Made by a program: the position numbers and the translations under genes. 64,000 bases of DNA from Winogradskyella flava (lineage in GTDB: Bacteria > Bacteroidota > Bacteroidia > Flavobacteriales > Flavobacteriaceae). A model generated the notes under the pieces. It worked only from the letters and a program-made list of their open reading frames with translations. It was not told the DNA's origin and ran no database searches. Location: positions 1,426,001 to 1,490,000 of the forward strand of contig NZ_JACLCP010000001.1 of the NCBI RefSeq assembly GCF_014243395.1, written 5' to 3'. Numbering within the stretch: the stretch's first letter is position 1; the number at the start of each line of letters is the position of its first letter. Positions 28,937-38,874 of this stretch are shown in pieces.

Positions 28937-30358
28937 ATGGTAATGAATAAACACGTTTTTAAAACACTTTTGATTTGTTTTTGTTTTTTAGGATGTGCAT
29001 CAAAAACCAAAGATGCCAAGGCAACCTCAGAAGAAAATCAAATGGCGGACTATTTTGCCGATAATGGTTTTGGAAATGCGGTGGCAATTGTGCAACATCC
29101 AGCTGGTGTGTACCACAAAGGCATTACTTATGTGGCTTACCAAGGTACTTTAGAAGACCCTTATGTAGCGTCTTATAATCATACTACAAAAGAATGGAAA
29201 GGCCCATTTAAAGCGGGAATTAGCGAAATGGGTAAAGACCCAAACCGCAAAAAGCAAATAGACAATCATGGCAAACCAGCCATTCTTATTGATGATGCTG
29301 ATTATATTCATATTGCTTTTGGAGGTCATGGTGGGACAGCTGAAGATGGTGATAATCCTTTAGGAAATCATCATTACGGAAAAAATTTACATGCCGTTTC
29401 CAAAAAACCATTAGATATTTCTTCTTGGGAAACATTGGATAATATTTCGGTATTTGGTACCTACAGTCAGTTTGTAAAAATGGACAATGGCGATATGTAT
29501 TTATTTTATCGTCACGGAGCACATAGAAGTAATTGGGTGTATCAAAAATCTACCGATAATGGTGTCACTTTTGGTGATCCTATTTCATTTTTAAAACACA
29601 AACGCAGAACAGATATATTGGCTGAAGATTCTTGGTATCCTTGGGTGAGCAAAGGTAATGGAGACGATATTATTGTGGCATTTGATTATCATATTTGTAG
29701 GGATAGAAATAACACTCAGGATGAACGTGGGCATATTCCAGAACGGCATAACCTTTATTACATGGTTTTTGATACCAAAACCAATCAATGGAAAAACGTA
29801 AAAAACGAACCTTTAGCAATGCCTTTAACCAAGGAATTGGCAGATGAAAAAGCCTTAGTGACTATTATCGCTGATGATTGGACGTTTCAGGCGATAACAG
29901 ACGTAGACCCAAATGGTAATCCACATGTGGGAGTTTTGGTTGGTCCAGACGTAGGTGCCAACAGAAGTGGTCCAAAACGCATACAGCATTTTAGATGGGA
30001 TGGACAAGTCTGGTTAAAAAGCGATACATCTAATCTTCCAAAAGGGGATGGTATTTTCGACGTAAAATCAGTCACAGAAGTAAGCCTATATTTAGAAAGT
30101 CAGACCAACAATGATGTCGGTGAAATCAGTCGATGGGACAGTTTTGATGCTGGTAAAATCTTTAATAAAGGACCAGTCCTTTTAAGTCGAAAGAACTCAG
30201 GATTTGTGATATCTTCACTAATTGATAATCCACATCCTGATGCTAGACTGATTGTTGGAGAAAAAGAAGAAGGTTCATATTTTAGAAATATGTATCTGTT
30301 AGGAGATAATGGGCCTATTAAGAGGACTAAAAAAGAGGCTGAAGTATTAAATAATTAA
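28937..30358 (+). CDS. PL25-type ulvan lyase lipoprotein
   Basis: This 473-residue protein has a lipobox (CFLGC, Cys20). The BNR-type propeller shows KGITYVAYQG and DPYVASYNH blade motifs. His111 (DNHGKP), His131 (GGHGG), Tyr176 (GTYSQF) and Arg192 (YRHG) keep the spacings (20, 45, 16) that I recall for the catalytic residues of the PL25 lyase PLSV_3936. There is no C-terminal sorting domain, in contrast to the PL24 pair, so this enzyme is probably lipid-anchored and works on oligosaccharides in the periplasm or at the outer membrane. It begins 1 bp after the GH106 stop and belongs to that transcript. ATG at 28943 is an alternative start. Confidence 0.86.
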   Translation: MVMNKHVFKTLLICFCFLGCASKTKDAKATSEENQMADYFADNGFGNAVAIVQHPAGVYHKGITYVAYQGTLEDPYVASYNHTTKEWKGPFKAGISEMGKDPNRKKQIDNHGKPAILIDDADYIHIAFGGHGGTAEDGDNPLGNHHYGKNLHAVSKKPLDISSWETLDNISVFGTYSQFVKMDNGDMYLFYRHGAHRSNWVYQKSTDNGVTFGDPISFLKHKRRTDILAEDSWYPWVSKGNGDDIIVAFDYHICRDRNNTQDERGHIPERHNLYYMVFDTKTNQWKNVKNEPLAMPLTKELADEKALVTIIADDWTFQAITDVDPNGNPHVGVLVGPDVGANRSGPKRIQHFRWDGQVWLKSDTSNLPKGDGIFDVKSVTEVSLYLESQTNNDVGEISRWDSFDAGKIFNKGPVLLSRKNSGFVISSLIDNPHPDARLIVGEKEEGSYFRNMYLLGDNGPIKRTKKEAEVLNN

Positions 30359-30383
30359 AGCGAATCAAAAATGAATAGTTAAA

Positions 30384-31724
30384 ATGAAAAGATATAAATA
30401 TACAGGTTTTACCCTATTGATGTTAAGTTTAATATTGTCTTGCGGAAATGAGACAAAAAACAAAATAGCTAAAGACGAAAAAGAGGCTGAAGAGTCGCAA
30501 TTGCCTAACATTGTATTCATCCTTTCAGATGACCAATCATGGACCGATTACAGTTTTATGGGAGATGAAAATATTGAAACACCAAGGCTAGATAAATTTG
30601 CTTCAGAAAGTCTAACATTCACCAGAGGTTATGTGCCAACATCTTTGTGTTCACCATCCTTAGCAACCATAATCACAGGAATGTATCCAAAAGACCATGG
30701 CATCCTTGGAAACGATGTGGTTTATGAAAGGACTAAAGATAAAGCTGTTAAGAGAAAGAATAGAACTGAGGCCTATAAGCACATGATTCCTCATTTTGAG
30801 AAATTAACTACACTACCAGATATATTAAAAAGTAAGGGTTATTTATCGTTTCAAACAGGTAAATGGTGGCATGGTAATCATAAAGTTGGTGGATTTGATT
30901 ATGGTATGACCCATGGGGACCCAAATCGTGGAGGTCGTCATGGTGATTATGGACTAGAAATTGGACGAAAAGGCATGGATACTTTAACAAGTTATGTCGA
31001 TTTAGCCATTAAAGAAAAAAAGCCATTCTTTTTATGGTATGCACCTTTTTTACCGCATTCACCACATACGCCACCAAAACGTTTGCTAGATAAATATCTT
31101 CCAAAAGCACCTACTGAATATGTTGCAAAGTATTGGGCAATGTGCGAATGGTTTGATCAAACTTGTGGCGAATTATTTGATATTATTGAAGAAAAAGGGT
31201 TGACCGAAAACACCCTTTTTGTTTATGTGTGTGATAATGGTTGGGTGCAAAATTTAAATGATAGCAAGTATAATGAAATATCCAAACGCTCGCCTTACGA
31301 CTTGGGAATGCGCACACCAATTATGTATAAATGGGCAGGAGAAATTAAGCCAAAGATGGATACGACAACCGTTGTAAGTAGTATTGATATGGTGCCAACA
31401 GTTCTAGATATTTTGAATATTGATAAACCTAAAAACTTACCAGGCATCAATGTTTTAGATGAAGAAGCGCTTAATAATAGAGAAGAGATTTTTGGAGAAA
31501 TCTATGCACACGATTTTACGACTATAGAGTCTAGTTTGTTTTACACTATAGCAATTGCGCCACCTTATAAATTGATTGTGCCAGATGTGGTTAGAAAGCC
31601 AAAGGAAAAAATACAATTATTTAATATTGATGAAGACCCTTTTGAGAAACAAAATATTGCGAGCAGTAATCCTGAATTGGTCGAAAAACTGAACAAGAAA
31701 ATTGAAGCATTTAGAACAGAATAG
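30384..31724 (+). CDS. S1 sulfatase lipoprotein with CSPSL active-site motif
   Basis: This 446-residue protein has a lipobox (LILSC, Cys20). The N-terminal metal site (FILSDDQSWTDYSFMG) and the C-terminal half (VYVCDNGW, LGMRTPIMYKW) follow the S1 fold. The maturation site reads CSPSL (Cys89 to Leu93, TSLCSPSLATIITG), so the arginine of the usual CxPxR signal is leucine. VCDNGW takes the place of SDHG. CxPSL forms occur in some S1 subfamilies (I recall S1_8), so this is likely an active but divergent sulfatase. It sits between the PL25 lyase and another sulfatase in one transcript. Confidence 0.82.
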   Translation: MKRYKYTGFTLLMLSLILSCGNETKNKIAKDEKEAEESQLPNIVFILSDDQSWTDYSFMGDENIETPRLDKFASESLTFTRGYVPTSLCSPSLATIITGMYPKDHGILGNDVVYERTKDKAVKRKNRTEAYKHMIPHFEKLTTLPDILKSKGYLSFQTGKWWHGNHKVGGFDYGMTHGDPNRGGRHGDYGLEIGRKGMDTLTSYVDLAIKEKKPFFLWYAPFLPHSPHTPPKRLLDKYLPKAPTEYVAKYWAMCEWFDQTCGELFDIIEEKGLTENTLFVYVCDNGWVQNLNDSKYNEISKRSPYDLGMRTPIMYKWAGEIKPKMDTTTVVSSIDMVPTVLDILNIDKPKNLPGINVLDEEALNNREEIFGEIYAHDFTTIESSLFYTIAIAPPYKLIVPDVVRKPKEKIQLFNIDEDPFEKQNIASSNPELVEKLNKKIEAFRTE

Positions 31725-31736
31725 TAATTGGTAATT

Positions 31737-33221
31737 ATGAAAAACATACGCTTCATATTTTTGATACTACTGATGTTTTCATGTAAAAATGAAAAAGTCG
31801 CAGAGCCTAAAGAAGACGTTTCTAAACCTAATATCTTGTTTATTTCTGTTGATGACTTAAACAACTGGATTAGTCCAATTGCTAATTTTTCAAATGCTAA
31901 AACACCAAATTTCGATAGGTTGGCAGCTATGGGAGTGACGTTCACTAACGCACATGTTCAGGCGCCATTGTGTGGCCCATCACGAGCCTCTATAATGACA
32001 GGTTTGCGTCCATCTACCACAGGAATTTATGGTATGACACCAGATAATAAAATCCGAAGAGCAGGAAGCCCAGCCACAAAAGACATTACATTTCTTCCAG
32101 AGTATTTTGAGCAAAATGGCTATCATACGATGGGTATTGGTAAATTATTTCATGTACATGCACCAGATAGTATGTTTAATGAATCTGGAGGACGCGTAAA
32201 AGGTTTCGGACCACATCCTAAAAAGCGTTTTGTTTGGGACGGTAGAGGTAAAGGTATTAAAGGCATTCATGGAAGAACAAACACTGATTGGGGTGCTTTT
32301 CCTGAGAACGATTCCTTAATGCCAGACCATCAATCTGTAAATTGGGTTGTGGAGCGGTTAAACAGAACATACGATAAACCATTTTTTATGGGACTTGGAT
32401 TTCTTCGTGTTCATGTGCCATTGTATGTGCCTCAAAAATGGTTTGATATGCATCCTTTGGAAAGTATAGAAACACCGCCATATTTGGCAGACGATTTAAA
32501 TGATATTCCGCCTGTAGGAATGCAAATTAATGATTTACCAATGATGCCATCAACAGAATGGGCAAAAGAAAGCGGAGAATGGAAAAAAATTATACAAGCC
32601 TATTTAGCCTGTATGAGTTATGTAGATTATGAGCTAGGTCGAGTTCTAGATGCTTTAGAAAGCAGTAAATATGCAGATAATACAATGATTGTATTATGGT
32701 CAGACCATGGTTATCGTTTGGGTGAAAAAGGCACTTTTGCAAAACATGCGCTTTGGGAAACTGCTACTAAAGCACCATTACTATTTGCAGGTCCTAATTT
32801 ACCTAAAGGGAAAAAAATAGAAACACCAGTAGAAATGCTTTCCATTTATCCAACACTTTTGGAATTAAGTGGATTGCCAGCCTATTCTAAAAATGAAGGT
32901 GTAAGTTTAGTGGGTATGATGAAAAAAAATGAAGGCTTGAATAATAGTTATGCCATTACAACCTTTGGGATGAACAATCACGCCATTAAAAAAGATGGGT
33001 TTAGGTATATTCAATACGAAGATGGAGCTCAAGAATTTTACGACCACAGTACAGACCCTAATGAATGGAATAATGAAGCAGATAACCCTATATACGCGCA
33101 AAAAATTAAAGAGTTAAAAGCGCTATTGCCTAAAGTGAATTCAAAATGGGATTCGGAATCCAATTATACATTTCAGCCTTATTTTGTAGAGCAAAAAATG
33201 CGAGTTAATGGAACTGAATAA
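31737..33221 (+). CDS. S1 sulfatase lipoprotein, iduronate-2-sulfatase-like
   Basis: Start taken at ATG 31737 rather than TTG 31728, giving a 494-residue protein with a lipobox (LMFSC). Metal site FISVDDLNNWI and formylglycine site CGPSR (Cys79) are intact; SDHGYRLGEKG follows in the C-terminal half. The sequence is of the iduronate-sulfatase-like S1 type. It would remove sulfate from rhamnose or uronate units in the periplasm after maturation of the cysteine. It is the last gene of the transcript running from 23130. The following gap holds the next promoter motif. Confidence 0.87.
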   Translation: MKNIRFIFLILLMFSCKNEKVAEPKEDVSKPNILFISVDDLNNWISPIANFSNAKTPNFDRLAAMGVTFTNAHVQAPLCGPSRASIMTGLRPSTTGIYGMTPDNKIRRAGSPATKDITFLPEYFEQNGYHTMGIGKLFHVHAPDSMFNESGGRVKGFGPHPKKRFVWDGRGKGIKGIHGRTNTDWGAFPENDSLMPDHQSVNWVVERLNRTYDKPFFMGLGFLRVHVPLYVPQKWFDMHPLESIETPPYLADDLNDIPPVGMQINDLPMMPSTEWAKESGEWKKIIQAYLACMSYVDYELGRVLDALESSKYADNTMIVLWSDHGYRLGEKGTFAKHALWETATKAPLLFAGPNLPKGKKIETPVEMLSIYPTLLELSGLPAYSKNEGVSLVGMMKKNEGLNNSYAITTFGMNNHAIKKDGFRYIQYEDGAQEFYDHSTDPNEWNNEADNPIYAQKIKELKALLPKVNSKWDSESNYTFQPYFVEQKMRVNGTE

Positions 33222-33301
33222 AAATCAGTGGATATCATTGGAGCTGATAGGGAACTCTTATATATTTCTTCTAAAATGATAATGAATCGTTTTTGGAAAC
33301 A

Positions 33302-33339
33302 GAGCAGGATAGTTAGCGTAATTAATATAATTATCTTAC
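33302..33339 (+). promoter_or_regulatory. PUL promoter for GH39/sulfatase block: GAGCAGGATAG motif
   Basis: GAGCAGGATAG (33302-33312, nine of eleven positions) stands 19 bp before TATCTTAC (33332-33339), a weak -7 box that keeps TA and TT. The next gene starts at 33382. Confidence 0.5.
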
Positions 33340-33381
33340 GTCAGATTTTCTAGTGATTTTTTTAATTTAAAAACATAGCAG

Positions 33382-35931
33382 ATGTTTTCTCTAAAAAAAC
33401 TTGTTCTAGTATTATGTGTTTTTAGTTTTTACAACTTAAGCGCACAAGTAACTTTATCAACAGATTTTACAGATGAAGTTAATGAGCGCGCACCTTTACA
33501 TAATATTTGGTCTATAGCTAATAGAATTAGTCCCCAAAATGGTTCAAATGTACGTCCAGGACTTAAAATGAATACCGTTAGAATGATTGGCGGAATCAAT
33601 AAAATTGTAAATGGAGTACGAATGAAAGATTTAGATTTTGATACCTGTTTATATGATTCTATTAATAATCAATACGTTTATAGATTTGAGCCACTGATAG
33701 CAAGGTTAGATAATATTATTAATTCTCAAACAGAAATACATCAAATTGTCTTAGATCAACCGCCTTGGGCGTTTCAACACGGCTATACGTTTATACCAGA
33801 AGGGACTATAGATTATGTTAATTTTCGAGAGAACGAACAAATATCTATTTACGGTAATTCTTTACCTCCTGCAGATCAAGTGGCATACCATGATTATATA
33901 GTAGCATTGATGACCGAGTTAGTTGCAAACTATGGAGAAGAAATGGTGTTGTCTTGGCGTTTTAGAGTTGGTTCTGAAATCGAAACACCAAACCATTGGT
34001 ATGGTACCAAACAAGATTTTATAGAACATTTTGAAAATACAGAAAATGCAGTAAGGTCAGTTTTACCAGATGCAATTATTGGTTTACATACAAGAGCTCC
34101 AGATTTTCTCTATCAAAATGGCACTGTGCTAAATTACAAAGGAGAGCCTTTTGCGTCTTTTGCTGAGGATTTAATAGAATATTGTTTTGATAATAATGTG
34201 CAATATGATTTTTGGGGAGTATCAGATTACGTCGTTTTAGGTAATGGCAATTTACGTAATATGAGTATTAAGTATAATAAACTATTTGCAGATTTAATAA
34301 ATCATCCAGAATGGAACGCCAATGCAACCATTGATTTAATGGAGTATGCAACAGTAACCACAATGAATGGTGCTGATGGCAATGGGTTTATTAATGCAGA
34401 AACATCGCATGCAGAAATTGTAGAATTATATTTTTCTAATATTTTTTATGAAAACAAAGGCAATGGCCTAGATTTAGTATATAGATGGGGAAATAGAACA
34501 GGTTCACAAGATCCTCCAGGCATTAGTATTTTAAATTCTATGAATGGTAAAGTGCATTATACAACAGATATTTCTGGTACACCAGAAACTTCAACAAATG
34601 ATGTTGATGCTATTTTCGCAAAAAATGATGGCGCTACAGAATATGATGTTTTAGTATATAATTATAATAACAATGCTTTAAACTATATAGATAATGAAGC
34701 CGTAAATGTGTCTTTTACGTCCGAATTACCAGAAGGTACAACCTTGTATTATAGAAGTATTTCTTATGATAAAACCAATAATAAACTTCAGAATTTCTTA
34801 GAAGAAAATTCTGGACTAGGCTATGTAATGAGTGGATTTGATGATAAAGGTGATCCAGAAAGAATTTTAACTGAAGCCGGTTTAGCTGCATATGAAGCTT
34901 ATGAAAATCCAAACCCACACCAGTATAGTGATTGGGAAAGTATAGTCACTACTGCACGAACTGATGGTGAACCTGGTTCTATTATTAGTTTAGATACTGA
35001 AATTGCCTCTTTTGCTTTTGAAAAAATCGAATTTAGGACTAATTCTAATTTAGTAACGGTATTAAATACACCACAATATATATGGACAACAAACGAAGAT
35101 TTTCAGCAATTTGCCACATCCCAAATGGCTTCTACCATAGCTGGGGGTATTATTAATATGTCTATTACGGGTAATTATCCAAACCTTATTTATGATACTT
35201 CATTTAACGTTGATAATTTTGATAGGTTTAAAATTGTGCTTAAAAATGAAACTGATAGCGATAAGTTTTGGTTTGTTTGGTATATAGATGGTGTGAAACA
35301 TCAGCGTCGTATTCGTCCAGGAATTAATGAAACTTCCTTTAATACCTACATTATAGATTTAAGTGTAGATGCAGATTGGAATGGAACCATTGATTCTTTT
35401 AATGTTGAGGTTGCAAATTTGTCAAGTTTGGGAGGTACTGTAGAAATTGATAGTATGGAGTTAATGCTAAAAGTTGGAATTGAAGAGCATTCCATAACTA
35501 CTAATATTATTGAAGGCTTTGGTGTAGTTTCTCCTTCTGGCGGAACAGTTTTTACAGGTAATGAAGTTACGTTTAATACTTATCCTGATGCAGGTTGGGA
35601 GTTTCAAGGTTGGTCTGGTGATATTGTGAGTACTGAAAACCCATTAACAATAATCGTAACATCAGATTTAGATATAGCAGCCACATTTGTGCAAGATGGG
35701 TTGTCTGTAGATGAAAATAATTTAGACAATGCTTTTACTATCTTCCCTAATCCAAGTTCTAATGGCGTATTTACAATAAAAAGTAATACAACAGCGCATT
35801 GGGAAGTGTATAGCCTAACTGGAGTTAAAGTTCTGTCTGGAAAAGAAAAGACAATAGATATCTCTAATTTTTCACATGGAATGTATATTCTGAAATTAAA
35901 TAATTCTTACAAAAAAGTACTGTATAACTAA
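33382..35931 (+). CDS. GH39-like secreted glycoside hydrolase with type IX sorting domain
   Basis: This 849-residue protein has a Sec signal (cleavage near NLSAQ). The TIM-barrel region (about 30-400) resembles GH39: LDQPPWAFQHG, then Glu199 in WRFRVGSEIETPNHW (probable acid/base) and Glu321 in TIDLMEYATV (probable nucleophile). A beta region, an InlB-like repeat (AGWEFQGWSGD, about 735-775) and a C-terminal sorting domain (IFPNPSSNGVFTI) follow. In ulvan systems GH39 enzymes act on xylose-containing oligosaccharides. The acid/base context has SE where NE is common, so the family call is moderate. It is exported through the type IX system and heads a six-gene transcript. Confidence 0.68.
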   Translation: MFSLKKLVLVLCVFSFYNLSAQVTLSTDFTDEVNERAPLHNIWSIANRISPQNGSNVRPGLKMNTVRMIGGINKIVNGVRMKDLDFDTCLYDSINNQYVYRFEPLIARLDNIINSQTEIHQIVLDQPPWAFQHGYTFIPEGTIDYVNFRENEQISIYGNSLPPADQVAYHDYIVALMTELVANYGEEMVLSWRFRVGSEIETPNHWYGTKQDFIEHFENTENAVRSVLPDAIIGLHTRAPDFLYQNGTVLNYKGEPFASFAEDLIEYCFDNNVQYDFWGVSDYVVLGNGNLRNMSIKYNKLFADLINHPEWNANATIDLMEYATVTTMNGADGNGFINAETSHAEIVELYFSNIFYENKGNGLDLVYRWGNRTGSQDPPGISILNSMNGKVHYTTDISGTPETSTNDVDAIFAKNDGATEYDVLVYNYNNNALNYIDNEAVNVSFTSELPEGTTLYYRSISYDKTNNKLQNFLEENSGLGYVMSGFDDKGDPERILTEAGLAAYEAYENPNPHQYSDWESIVTTARTDGEPGSIISLDTEIASFAFEKIEFRTNSNLVTVLNTPQYIWTTNEDFQQFATSQMASTIAGGIINMSITGNYPNLIYDTSFNVDNFDRFKIVLKNETDSDKFWFVWYIDGVKHQRRIRPGINETSFNTYIIDLSVDADWNGTIDSFNVEVANLSSLGGTVEIDSMELMLKVGIEEHSITTNIIEGFGVVSPSGGTVFTGNEVTFNTYPDAGWEFQGWSGDIVSTENPLTIIVTSDLDIAATFVQDGLSVDENNLDNAFTIFPNPSSNGVFTIKSNTTAHWEVYSLTGVKVLSGKEKTIDISNFSHGMYILKLNNSYKKVLYN

Positions 35932-35961
35932 GAGCGTTTGACCATTAGAAGATTCGTTAGT

Positions 35962-37422
35962 ATGAAGATCTTTTCAAAGATTTCAATGTTTGTTTTTTTA
36001 GCAATTCTTTTTTTAAGTTGCAATACATCATCTACACAAAAAAAAAATAATGATGATCAAAAACCAAATATCATCTTCTATCTAGCAGATGATCAAGATG
36101 TTTACGATTATGGTTGTTATGGTAACGAAAAAGTAAATACTTCTGCTGTAGATCTATTGGCAGAAGAAGGCATGCGCTTTACAAATGCATTTACTGCACA
36201 AGCGATTTGCGCGCCTAGTCGATCTCAAATTTTCACAGGACAATATCCGCTTAAAAATGGTTGTTTTGCAAATCATACGGCTACAAAACCGGACATTAAA
36301 AGTGTGACAGAACACATGAAAAGTTTAGGTTATGAAGTCGTTTTAGCTGGAAAAAGTCATGTAAAGCCAAATAGCGTATATCAATGGGACAAGGAATGGG
36401 AACCAGTGCCAAAAGAAAACGTACCAAGAGAATACATTCCATTGGATAGTATTGAAAATTATTTCAAAACGGCTAAAAAACCGTTTTGCATGTTCATTAC
36501 ATCTAAATATCCGCACGGAAAATATTTTGACGTCAAAAATCTAAATGCTGAAGACCTTAAGTTTTATCCGTTTAATGCTCATAAAAAAAGCGATAAAGCT
36601 TATGTTAAAAGTAGGGCAGGCTACTATCGAAGCATCGCGGAAGACAATACGCAGCTAGAAAACGTTTTAAAATTTGTCGACACCCATTTAGATAAAAACA
36701 CACTGTTTATATACAGTGCGGATCACGGTGTTTCAGGTAAGTTTACCGTAAAAGATATTGGTTTAAGAGTACCATTTGTGGCGCGTTGGCCAGAAGTTAT
36801 AAAAGCAGGTTCAACGTCAAATCAATTAATTCATTATACGGATGTCTTACCAACTTTTTTAGAGGTTGCAGGTGGTAAGACAACCCAAGATATGGATGGT
36901 AAAAGTATGTTGCCTTTGCTTAAAGGGAAAGATGATGAAATCAACACTTATGTTTATGGTGTAAGAACCAATCAAAACATTTTAAATTCTGAAATTTTCC
37001 CATCTCGCATGATTCGAGATAAGCGATTTAAATACATCAGAAACTTTAATTCAATTGAAGTGGTTGATAAAAATTTAACAGGAAAGCCAAATGTGGATTT
37101 CTTTATAAAACGTGGTGCGGAGAAATTTAAAAACGAACCGTTTGAGGAATTATATGATGTGGAGAATGACCCATTTGAGGAAAAAAATTTAGCTCAAAAT
37201 CCAGAACTACAAGCTGTTAAAGAACAAATGAAACAAGATTTATTTGTTTGGATGAAAGCCCAAGGAGATATTTTAGATGATTCCGTGGGAAATATGCCTA
37301 TCATAACACCTAAGGGAAAAAAAGGGTTTAAACTAGACCAAGACACACCTAGACGCAAAATTCCCGATTCCTTAAAAGACACCTTGAAAAAAGACGATTA
37401 TATTGTAATTGAACATTGGTAA
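35962..37422 (+). CDS. S1 sulfatase lipoprotein
   Basis: The start is placed at ATG 35962 because the upstream TTG adds residues before a clean lipoprotein signal ([11 protein letters not shown], lipobox LFLSC). The 486-residue enzyme has [16 protein letters not shown], formylglycine site CAPSR (Cys83, [13 protein letters not shown]) and SADHGVSG, with the C-terminal [11 protein letters not shown] typical of S1 enzymes. It differs clearly from the iduronate-sulfatase-like members here and so probably attacks another sulfate position. It lies within a run of three consecutive sulfatase genes. Confidence 0.86.
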   Translation: MKIFSKISMFVFLAILFLSCNTSSTQKKNNDDQKPNIIFYLADDQDVYDYGCYGNEKVNTSAVDLLAEEGMRFTNAFTAQAICAPSRSQIFTGQYPLKNGCFANHTATKPDIKSVTEHMKSLGYEVVLAGKSHVKPNSVYQWDKEWEPVPKENVPREYIPLDSIENYFKTAKKPFCMFITSKYPHGKYFDVKNLNAEDLKFYPFNAHKKSDKAYVKSRAGYYRSIAEDNTQLENVLKFVDTHLDKNTLFIYSADHGVSGKFTVKDIGLRVPFVARWPEVIKAGSTSNQLIHYTDVLPTFLEVAGGKTTQDMDGKSMLPLLKGKDDEINTYVYGVRTNQNILNSEIFPSRMIRDKRFKYIRNFNSIEVVDKNLTGKPNVDFFIKRGAEKFKNEPFEELYDVENDPFEEKNLAQNPELQAVKEQMKQDLFVWMKAQGDILDDSVGNMPIITPKGKKGFKLDQDTPRRKIPDSLKDTLKKDDYIVIEHW

Positions 37423-37435
37423 AAAACATCATAAA

Positions 37436-38863
37436 ATGAATAAATTCTTCAGGTACATATTTGGTTTAGTAATCCTTTTCATGTCATGCAAAAATGAAAA
37501 AGAGAAAACCGTTGAGAAACAAGACCAAAAACCAATGAATATCTTGTTTATTGCTGTAGATGATTTAAGGCCTGAACTTAATCTTTATGGTGTTAATCAT
37601 ATCAAATCGCCAAATCTAGATAAATTGGCAGATGAAAGTTTAGTATTTGATCGCGCCTATTGTAATATTCCTGTATGCGGTGCTTCAAGGGCGAGTTTGC
37701 TTACAGGTTTGCGTCCGACAAGACATCGTTTTATAAATTACAGTACAAGGGCAGATAAAGATGCACCTCAGGCAGTTTCATTGCCTAATTTTTTCAAGCA
37801 AAATGGATATACTACGATTTCTAACGGAAAGATATATCATAAAAGAAATGATGACAGTTTAGCTTGGGATAATATTTGGTTCCCAAAAGGAAATATTCGC
37901 AACTATCAATTGGAAAAAAATAGAATTGATAATGGCGATGCAAATTTAGCTGTTGCAGGAGCTGCTGCATTTGAAATGGCAGATGTTGATGATACGGCCT
38001 ATTTTGATGGCAAAATAGCCCAAAAAGGAATAGCAGATTTAAAAATGCTGAAAAACAAGAACGAGCCTTTCTTTTTAGCTTTAGGTTTTATGAAACCGCA
38101 CTTACCATTTAATGCGCCAAAAAAATATTGGGATTTATACGATAGGGCAAAAATTGAATTGCCAGAAAGTTATGTACAGCCCAAAAGTACACCTAAGCAA
38201 GCCTTTCACAATTTTGGTGAGTTACGCAATTATGGTAATATCCCTAAAAAAGGAGATCTTCCAAAAGATTTAGCTAAAGAATTGATTCACGGTTATTATG
38301 CTTGTGTCAGTTATATAGATGCACAAATTGGTTTGGTGTTAGGCGAATTAAAACGCTTAGAGTTAGAAGATGATACCATAGTTGTTTTATGGGGAGACCA
38401 TGGCTGGAATTTAGGAGACCATAAATTATGGTCTAAACATTCCACATTCGAGACCGCTTTAAAAACACCTTTAATCTTAAAGGTACCAGGTAAAACCAAA
38501 GGACAAAAAACAAATGCCATAACTGAATATGTGGATATCTATCCAAGTTTAGTGGAACTTGCTGGTTTAGATGTGCCAAAAAATATTGAAGGACATAGCT
38601 TTGCGCCAATTCTAAATGGAGAAACACCAGAAAAAGACTGGGCAGTCAGTAAATTCAAGGATGCTGTAACCTTGATTAAAGGCAACTTATTTTATACCGA
38701 ATGGACTAAAGACGATGGAATAGCCTATGCGCGAATGTTGTTTGATCATAAGACCGACCCATTAGAACTCGACAATTTGGCTGAAAAACCGGAGTATCAA
38801 GAAACCGTAAATGAACTTGCTAAAGAGTTGCGAGTAAAATGGGGAAAAGATTTTTTAAAATAA
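37436..38863 (+). CDS. S1 sulfatase lipoprotein with CGASR site
   Basis: Start at ATG 37436; the longer TTG frame would overlap the previous gene. The 475-residue protein has a lipobox (LFMSC). [15 protein letters not shown] supplies metal ligands, and [10 protein letters not shown] follows later. The formylglycine site is CGASR (Cys81), with alanine replacing proline; the arginine is kept. The CxAxR form is an accepted variant for sulfatase maturation enzymes. Overall it is iduronate-sulfatase-like and close in style to the gene at 18298 (for example, both contain [11 protein letters not shown]). Confidence 0.86.
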   Translation: MNKFFRYIFGLVILFMSCKNEKEKTVEKQDQKPMNILFIAVDDLRPELNLYGVNHIKSPNLDKLADESLVFDRAYCNIPVCGASRASLLTGLRPTRHRFINYSTRADKDAPQAVSLPNFFKQNGYTTISNGKIYHKRNDDSLAWDNIWFPKGNIRNYQLEKNRIDNGDANLAVAGAAAFEMADVDDTAYFDGKIAQKGIADLKMLKNKNEPFFLALGFMKPHLPFNAPKKYWDLYDRAKIELPESYVQPKSTPKQAFHNFGELRNYGNIPKKGDLPKDLAKELIHGYYACVSYIDAQIGLVLGELKRLELEDDTIVVLWGDHGWNLGDHKLWSKHSTFETALKTPLILKVPGKTKGQKTNAITEYVDIYPSLVELAGLDVPKNIEGHSFAPILNGETPEKDWAVSKFKDAVTLIKGNLFYTEWTKDDGIAYARMLFDHKTDPLELDNLAEKPEYQETVNELAKELRVKWGKDFLK

Positions 38864-38874
38864 AAGGTTGAATA

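Noticed and set aside
31565..31945. 126-codon minus-strand frame
   Set aside because: It overlaps the ends of two well-supported sulfatase genes on the opposite strand and has no recognisable domain.
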